A DNA stretch of 64,000 nt from Variovorax atrisoli 110B. Lineage in GTDB: Bacteria; Pseudomonadota; Gammaproteobacteria; Burkholderiales; Burkholderiaceae_C. The stretch is taken from positions 124,001-188,000 of the forward strand of contig NZ_KB907458.1 in NCBI RefSeq assembly GCF_000382045.1, in the 5' to 3' direction. The notes below the pieces were generated by a model, which saw only the letters and a program-made list of their open reading frames with translations, was not told the DNA's origin and made no database searches. Below, in pieces: positions 62,566 through 64,000 of the stretch (position 1 is its first letter; each line of letters opens with the position of its first letter). Made by a program: the position numbers and the translations under genes.

Positions 62566-64000
62566 GGCGCTTCTACCGCGGCCTTTTCATCGTCTGGGTC
62601 GCGCTGCGCTACGGCCTCGACGAGCTGGTGCTCTCCAGCTTCCAGAAGCCCTGGGTGCGTGGGGTCACGCGCATTCTTTCCTTCGGGCGCAACCTCAATG
62701 CGCCGCGCGGCCAGCGGCTGCGCGAGGCACTCGAAAGCCTCGGTCCCATCTTCGTGAAGTTCGGCCAGGTGCTGTCGACGCGGCGCGACCTGCTGCCGCC
62801 CGACATCGCCGACGAGCTGGCCTTCCTGCAGGACCGCGTGCCGCCGTTCCCCTCGGCCGTGGCCATCGCGACCATCGAGCGCGCATTCCGCCGGCCGGTG
62901 AGCGACGTGTTCGTGCAGTTCGACGAGACGCCGATCGCCAGCGCCTCGATCGCGCAGGTGCACTTCGCGACCATCCGCACCAACGACGGCGAGGAGCGCG
63001 AGGTCGCGGTGAAGGTGCTGCGCCCCAGCATGCGCGGCGTCATCGAGAAAGACCTGGCGCTGATGGCCATGATGGCCGGCTGGCTCGAGAACCTCTCGGC
63101 CGACGGCAAGCGGCTGAAGCCGCGCGAGGTGGTGGCCGAGTTCGACAAGTACCTGCACGACGAACTCGACCTGGTGCGCGAGGCCGCCAACGCGGCCCAG
63201 CTGCGCCGCAACATGGCCGAGCTCGACCTCGTGCTGATCCCCGAGATGTTCTGGGACTTCTGCCACCCCGAGGTCATCGTGATGGAGCGCATGAAGGGCG
63301 TGCCCATCGCACAGATGGACCGCCTGCGCGCTGCCGGCGTCGACATTCCCAAGCTGGCGCGCGACGGCGTGACCATCTTCTTCACGCAGGTGTTCCGCGA
63401 CGGCTTCTTCCACGCCGACATGCACCCCGGCAACATCCAGGTGAGCCTGGAGCCCGAGACCTTCGGGCGCTACATCTCGCTGGACTTCGGGATCATCGGC
63501 ACGCTGACCGAGTCGGACAAGGAATACCTCGCGCAGAACTTCGTGGCCTTCTTCCGGCGCGACTACAAGCGCGTGGCCGAGCTGCACCTCGAGAGCGGCT
63601 GGGTGCCGGTCGGCACCCGCATCGACGAGCTGGAGGCGGCGATCCGCACCGTGTGCGAGCCGTACTTCGACCGGCCGCTGAAGGAGATCTCGCTGGGCAT
63701 GGTGCTCATGCGCCTCTTCCAGACCTCGCGGCGCTTCCACGTCGAGATCCAGCCGCAGCTGGTGCTGCTGCAGAAGACGCTGCTCAACATCGAGGGCCTG
63801 GGCCGCAACATCGACCCTGAACTCGACCTCTGGGCCACGGCCAAGCCCTTCCTCGAGAAGTGGATGGTCGACCAGATCGGCCCCAAGAAGCTGCTGCAGC
63901 AGCTCAAGGCGGAGGCGCCCAGGTACGCCAAATTGCTGCCCCAGTTGCCTCGATTGCTGCACGATTTCCTGGAAAATCGCCCGGTCGACAACCGCCGCGA
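62562..64000 (+). CDS. ubiB: Ubiquinone biosynthesis regulatory protein kinase UbiB (5' part)
   Basis: The gene starts at the ATG at 62562 (ATGA overlap with ubiJ) and stays open to the window edge, giving 479 residues without a stop; family members have about 520. It shows the ADCK/UbiB hallmarks: the KxGQ motif in VKFGQVLSTRRD (about 67-78), the Ala-rich loop ASASIAQVHF, HADMHPGNI and the metal-binding DFGIIG. UbiB is an atypical kinase-like ATPase needed for ubiquinone synthesis. The C-terminal membrane helices expected in UbiB are not yet reached. Confidence 0.95.
   Translation, partial: MRRFYRGLFIVWVALRYGLDELVLSSFQKPWVRGVTRILSFGRNLNAPRGQRLREALESLGPIFVKFGQVLSTRRDLLPPDIADELAFLQDRVPPFPSAVAIATIERAFRRPVSDVFVQFDETPIASASIAQVHFATIRTNDGEEREVAVKVLRPSMRGVIEKDLALMAMMAGWLENLSADGKRLKPREVVAEFDKYLHDELDLVREAANAAQLRRNMAELDLVLIPEMFWDFCHPEVIVMERMKGVPIAQMDRLRAAGVDIPKLARDGVTIFFTQVFRDGFFHADMHPGNIQVSLEPETFGRYISLDFGIIGTLTESDKEYLAQNFVAFFRRDYKRVAELHLESGWVPVGTRIDELEAAIRTVCEPYFDRPLKEISLGMVLMRLFQTSRRFHVEIQPQLVLLQKTLLNIEGLGRNIDPELDLWATAKPFLEKWMVDQIGPKKLLQQLKAEAPRYAKLLPQLPRLLHDFLENRPVDNRR

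Overview
The window is 64 kb of high-GC DNA that is almost entirely coding. Gene content and order point to a betaproteobacterium of the order Burkholderiales, most likely a Comamonadaceae member close to Variovorax. Supporting signs are the dciA/secA/argJ, hemA-prfA-prmC, pilBCD-coaE and rplU-rpmA-obgE neighbourhoods, a large DUF3683 FAD/iron-sulfur fusion protein, Bug-type substrate-binding proteins, and a family of short intercistronic repeats. The genus is inference. I see no rRNA, CRISPR array, transposase, integrase or prophage. The only tRNA is tRNA-Pro(CGG).

Layout. 1-9.1 kb looks accessory: the end of an outer-membrane protein; two divergent modules, each a regulator facing a threonine-synthase-like PLP enzyme (LysR with PLP enzyme plus Tat-type Bug protein; YheO/DauR-like regulator with a second PLP enzyme); a trimeric autotransporter adhesin with a hairpin-rich upstream region; and an ornithine-cyclodeaminase-family gene. 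9.1-15.2 kb is housekeeping: dciA, secA, argJ, a DUF815 ATPase and mutT. 15.2-22.9 kb carries four predicted surface-polysaccharide O-acylation genes placed on both sides of yacG-zapD: two tandem OafA-type acyltransferases with SGNH domains, and an AlgI-like MBOAT plus an AlgJ/AlgX-like SGNH protein. 23-27.8 kb is coaE-pilD-pilC-pilB (type IV pilus) and tRNA-Pro.

27.8-35.9 kb holds ispB, rplU-rpmA-obgE-proB, a CNP1-like lipoprotein overlapping rppH, then proS and a lytic transglycosylase. 35.9-41.6 kb holds a CorC/HlyC-type membrane protein, a His-rich cupin, grxD, prmC, prfA and hemA. 41.7-45.9 kb is a small membrane protein, a TrpXYZ-like ABC uptake operon ending in a GNAT gene, and a divergent Lrp-family regulator with two matching putative operators between them. 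45.9-48.3 kb is an MscS-family channel. 48.4-53.5 kb is a full ugpBAEC-ugpQ glycerol-3-phosphate/glycerophosphodiester operon with a candidate Pho box.

53.8-64 kb holds serA, the 1292-residue DUF3683 oxidoreductase with coupled HIT and DUF971 genes, and a ubiquinone cluster (ubiE, Tim44-like protein, ubiJ, ubiB). ubiB runs off the right end.

The two observations most worth following are a seven-copy, roughly 85-95 bp structured repeat that in every case sits between two co-directional genes in the same orientation relative to transcription, and the clustering of four O-acyltransferase genes of two mechanistic classes around a cell-division/CoA gene block.
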